From Calditrichota bacterium (lineage in GTDB: Bacteria; Zhuqueibacterota; Zhuqueibacteria; Residuimicrobiales; Krinioviventaceae), in NCBI GenBank assembly GCA_003818595.1, contig RPQV01000128.1:1-8236 (forward strand): a stretch of DNA of 8,236 nucleotides, written 5' to 3'. This document shows positions 6,262 through 8,236 of the stretch, piece by piece (the stretch's first letter is position 1; each line of letters begins with the position of its first letter). The translations under genes and the position numbers were made by a program. The notes under the pieces were generated by a model that was given only the letters and a program-made list of their open reading frames with translations, searched no databases and had not been told where the DNA came from.

Positions 6262-6777
6262 TCATCGAGCTGACTGCATTTTCCGCGAATGAGCTTGGCT
6301 GATGCGGTCGCGACAGATGGAGTAAATGCCCGCGGCATTGGCCGAGCTGAGCAATCGGATCCGCTTGGGGATTTTCGCAGACGATAAAAGCGTGACGCCT
6401 TTTTCATCATATTTGCAGCCGCTGAACTCCAGCCAATCATGCACCTTTTGTTCGCCTGGTGACGCGTCATTAACCTTAACATCAATCGTAAGACCAAGCT
6501 CGTACAAGGTGTAGCGGCGCTCCCTGCCCAATCCGCGAATGATGTTCAACAGCGGCCCGATGAACAACAACAAGACATAAATCAGGCTGCTGGGGATTTT
6601 GTTGAGCCAGGGCGCCAGATGCCGCAGATAAGTCAGTGAAAAAATAATCCCGGCGATCACCAGCCCGACTAAAAAAACGATCAGCGAGACACTGTATTTG
6701 GGCTTGTAACTCCAGGACGTTATCGAATTGCCCAACTGGCGACGGTCTGGTTTGGACATTTTTAAAAAATCGACCAT
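6262..6777 (-). CDS. Unrecognised two-helix membrane protein coupled to malG
   Basis: I do not recognise this 171-residue protein. It has two clear transmembrane segments, about residues 28-50 (YSVSLIVFLVGLVIAGIIFSL region) and 61-80. A positively charged stretch, RGLGRERRYT, follows, which predicts that both ends face the cytoplasm. The C-terminal 85 residues (YTLYELGLTIDV, then WLEFSGCKYDEKGVTLLSS, then KRIRLLSSANAAGIYSICRDRI) alternate strand-like segments with a final helix. This recalls bacterial PH-like (YcxB-type) domains; that is inference from pattern only. Translation should start at 6777: AAAGGA, made from the last codons of malG, lies 9 bases upstream, and the start is only 6 bases after the malG stop. 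Coupling to malG suggests it is made with the transporter, but no role is evident. A second reading frame stays open past its stop to 6240, so a slightly longer C-terminus after a frameshift is possible but unproven. Confidence 0.7.
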   Translation of the reverse strand: MVDFLKMSKPDRRQLGNSITSWSYKPKYSVSLIVFLVGLVIAGIIFSLTYLRHLAPWLNKIPSSLIYVLLLFIGPLLNIIRGLGRERRYTLYELGLTIDVKVNDASPGEQKVHDWLEFSGCKYDEKGVTLLSSAKIPKRIRLLSSANAAGIYSICRDRISQAHSRKMQSAR

Positions 6778-6783
6778 GGGATG

Positions 6784-7626
6784 TTATCCTTTTACACTGC
6801 CCAGCGTCAGGCCGGATATTAACCAGCGACTCAGGGTTAAAAAAATGAGGACAACCGGCAGGCTCACAATCACCGCTCCGGCAGAATAGAGCCCCCAGGA
6901 GACCTCCATGTTGGACTGAAAGGATTTGAGTCCCAGAGGCAGGGTAAACAGATTTTGATCCTGAATAAGAACCGCAGCGACCAAATATTCCGACCAGGCC
7001 GTCATAAAAGAAAAAAGCGCGGTGATCACCAGTGCAGGCGCAGCCAGAGGCAATACGATTCTGTGGAAAATTCCGAATTCAGAACATCCGTCGATACGGG
7101 CCGCCTCTTCCAAGCTGTAGGGGATGGTGTCATAATATCCCTTCATCTGCCAGATGGTGAACGGCAAAGCGGTTGCTGAATAGGCGATAATCAATCCCAT
7201 ATAATTATCATAAGCCTTGATCTTGATGAGCATGATAAAGAGCGGCAAAAGCAACATGGTGACCGGGAACATTTGCGTGGTGATCAAACCGATCATCGCC
7301 GTATCGCGTCCGCGAAATTTATAACGCGAGAATGAATAACCCGCAGTCGCCGCCAATCCTACACCGACCAGCGTCACCACCAGAGAGACGATCAGGCTGT
7401 TCGTCATCCAACGCAAAAACGGCTCCTGGGTAAACAGTTTGACATAAGTCTGCAGGGAGGCGTTCTCCGGGATCAATGCCAGCGATTTGCTCAACAACCG
7501 ATCACCTGGACGCAGGGATACTGAGAAAACCATTAAAATGGGATAAAGTGAAAATGCGGCAAAGAGTGCAAGCACTCCATAGGCGCCGATTTTCCCCTTT
7601 AGTGATAATTCTCTTGGTTTGCGCAT
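6784..7626 (-). CDS. Sugar ABC transporter permease, MalG type
   Basis: This 280-residue protein is an inner-membrane permease of the carbohydrate uptake (CUT1) ABC family. Six hydrophobic segments fit the MalG topology. The EAA loop EEAARIDGCSEFGIFHRIVLP (173-193), which docks to the ATPase, is intact. The C-terminus, SGLTLGSVKG, closely resembles the end of known MalG proteins (GLTxGxVKG), so maltose/maltooligosaccharide or a related glycoside is a fair but unproven substrate. It would pair with the MalF-type permease encoded 35 bases upstream. AAAGAG about 8 bases before the ATG at 7626 serves as the ribosome site. The partner binding protein and ATPase are not in the window; many CUT1 systems borrow a shared MsmK/MalK-like ATPase encoded elsewhere. 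Confidence 0.93.
   Translation of the reverse strand: MRKPRELSLKGKIGAYGVLALFAAFSLYPILMVFSVSLRPGDRLLSKSLALIPENASLQTYVKLFTQEPFLRWMTNSLIVSLVVTLVGVGLAATAGYSFSRYKFRGRDTAMIGLITTQMFPVTMLLLPLFIMLIKIKAYDNYMGLIIAYSATALPFTIWQMKGYYDTIPYSLEEAARIDGCSEFGIFHRIVLPLAAPALVITALFSFMTAWSEYLVAAVLIQDQNLFTLPLGLKSFQSNMEVSWGLYSAGAVIVSLPVVLIFLTLSRWLISGLTLGSVKG
6787..6792 (-). promoter_or_regulatory. Shine-Dalgarno of the two-helix protein gene inside the malG end
   Basis: AAAGGA is built from the last malG codons just before its TAA stop and lies 9 bases before the ATG at 6777. It favours that ATG over a second one six codons later, which has only A/T-rich sequence before it. Confidence 0.55.
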
Positions 7627-7661
7627 GCTAAAATCTCTTTATCGGATGTAATTTCATACGG

Positions 7662-8236
7662 TTAATAGACTGCTTCCGTAGCTTTGGTTCGGCGGATGAA
7701 ACTCCAGCTGAACATGAGCAGAATGGCGAAAATGATCATCGAAAAAGCCGCCGCATATCCCAAACGCAGATAGGTGAATCCTGTTTTATAAACCCAGGAG
7801 ACCAAAATATGGGTGGTGTCCGACGGCTCTCCACCATTGCTGACCAGCCAGACCACATTGAAATTGTTAAATGTCCAGATGATTCCCAGCGTGATCGCCG
7901 GCACCATCACCGGTTTTAACAGCGGCAGAGTGATGTGACGTAGTTTCCGCAGCCAACCGGCGCCGTCAATATCAGCGGCTTCATACAATTCATCAGGAAT
8001 ACTTTGCAATCCTCCCAGCGCAATGATCATCATGAACGGGAATCCGAGCCAGATATTGGTGATAAGACAAGCGCAGAAAGCGCCCCATTCTGTCGTCAAC
8101 CACGGAATCGAAATACCGAACCACCGATCCAACAAAAGAGGAATGGCACCGTATTCGGAATTGAACAAACCTCTCCAGGTCAGGGCAGTGATATATTGCG
8201 GTACTGCCCACGGCAGAATCAATAGAGTCCGAAAGA
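7662..8236 (-). CDS. Sugar ABC transporter permease, MalF type (5' end outside window)
   Basis: About 190 C-terminal residues of a CUT1 permease are visible. The frame stays open to the window edge, and the residues before the first possible start (FRTLLILPWAVPQYITALTWRG) already match the family, so the gene continues outside. Recognisable parts are LPWAVPQYITALTWRGLFN, NIWLGFPFMMIIALGGLQSIPDELYEAADIDGAGWLRKLRHITLPLLKPV, which holds the EAA loop that contacts the ATPase, and the closing helix ending FIRRTKATEAVY. MalF-type subunits pair with MalG-type subunits to form the sugar channel. Gene order malF then malG, 35 bases apart on the same strand, is the classic arrangement and marks this as the upstream part of the transporter operon. 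Confidence 0.93.
   Translation of the reverse strand, partial: FRTLLILPWAVPQYITALTWRGLFNSEYGAIPLLLDRWFGISIPWLTTEWGAFCACLITNIWLGFPFMMIIALGGLQSIPDELYEAADIDGAGWLRKLRHITLPLLKPVMVPAITLGIIWTFNNFNVVWLVSNGGEPSDTTHILVSWVYKTGFTYLRLGYAAAFSMIIFAILLMFSWSFIRRTKATEAVY

Overview
The window looks like an ordinary chromosomal segment of a Gram-negative, diderm bacterium with intermediate GC in its genes and AT-rich intergenic stretches. The diderm reading rests on a predicted small outer-membrane beta-barrel and a Tat-exported oxidoreductase. The GroEL sequence, the CIRCE operator and the mix of genes would fit the FCB group broadly (KSB1- or Calditrichota-like lineages). That placement is an impression from reading the proteins, not a computed result.

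Left part (1-1340): rlmH (23S rRNA methyltransferase, TTG start) is on the plus strand. It faces khpA, a KH-domain RNA-binding protein, on the minus strand, and a hairpin lies between their 3' ends. The 382-base gap between khpA and groES is non-coding and holds divergent promoters: a good sigma70-type promoter for khpA, and one or two promoters for groES with a perfect CIRCE operator just after the proximal one.

Centre (1341-3362): a complete groES-groEL operon encodes the chaperonin. It ends at a textbook intrinsic terminator whose stem is flanked by A and T runs, so it can stop transcription from both sides.

Right part (3363-8236): six genes all run on the minus strand. In transcription order they are: a MalF-type sugar ABC permease (cut by the window edge), a MalG-type permease, an unrecognised two-helix membrane protein tightly coupled to malG, mutM (Fpg DNA glycosylase), a small predicted outer-membrane barrel protein, and a Tat-signal Gfo/Idh/MocA oxidoreductase. 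Gaps run from 6 to 86 bases, and two junctions have the Shine-Dalgarno sequence built from or touching the previous gene's stop codon. The set could be one long transcript ending at the shared terminator. The theme is carbohydrate import plus sugar-type redox chemistry at the cell surface, with a DNA repair gene in the middle. The binding protein and ATPase of the transporter are not in view.

I found no mobile elements, CRISPR arrays, tRNA or rRNA genes, and no convincing new multi-gene system. The least explained items are the 171-residue membrane protein downstream of malG and the paired barrel/oxidoreductase genes.
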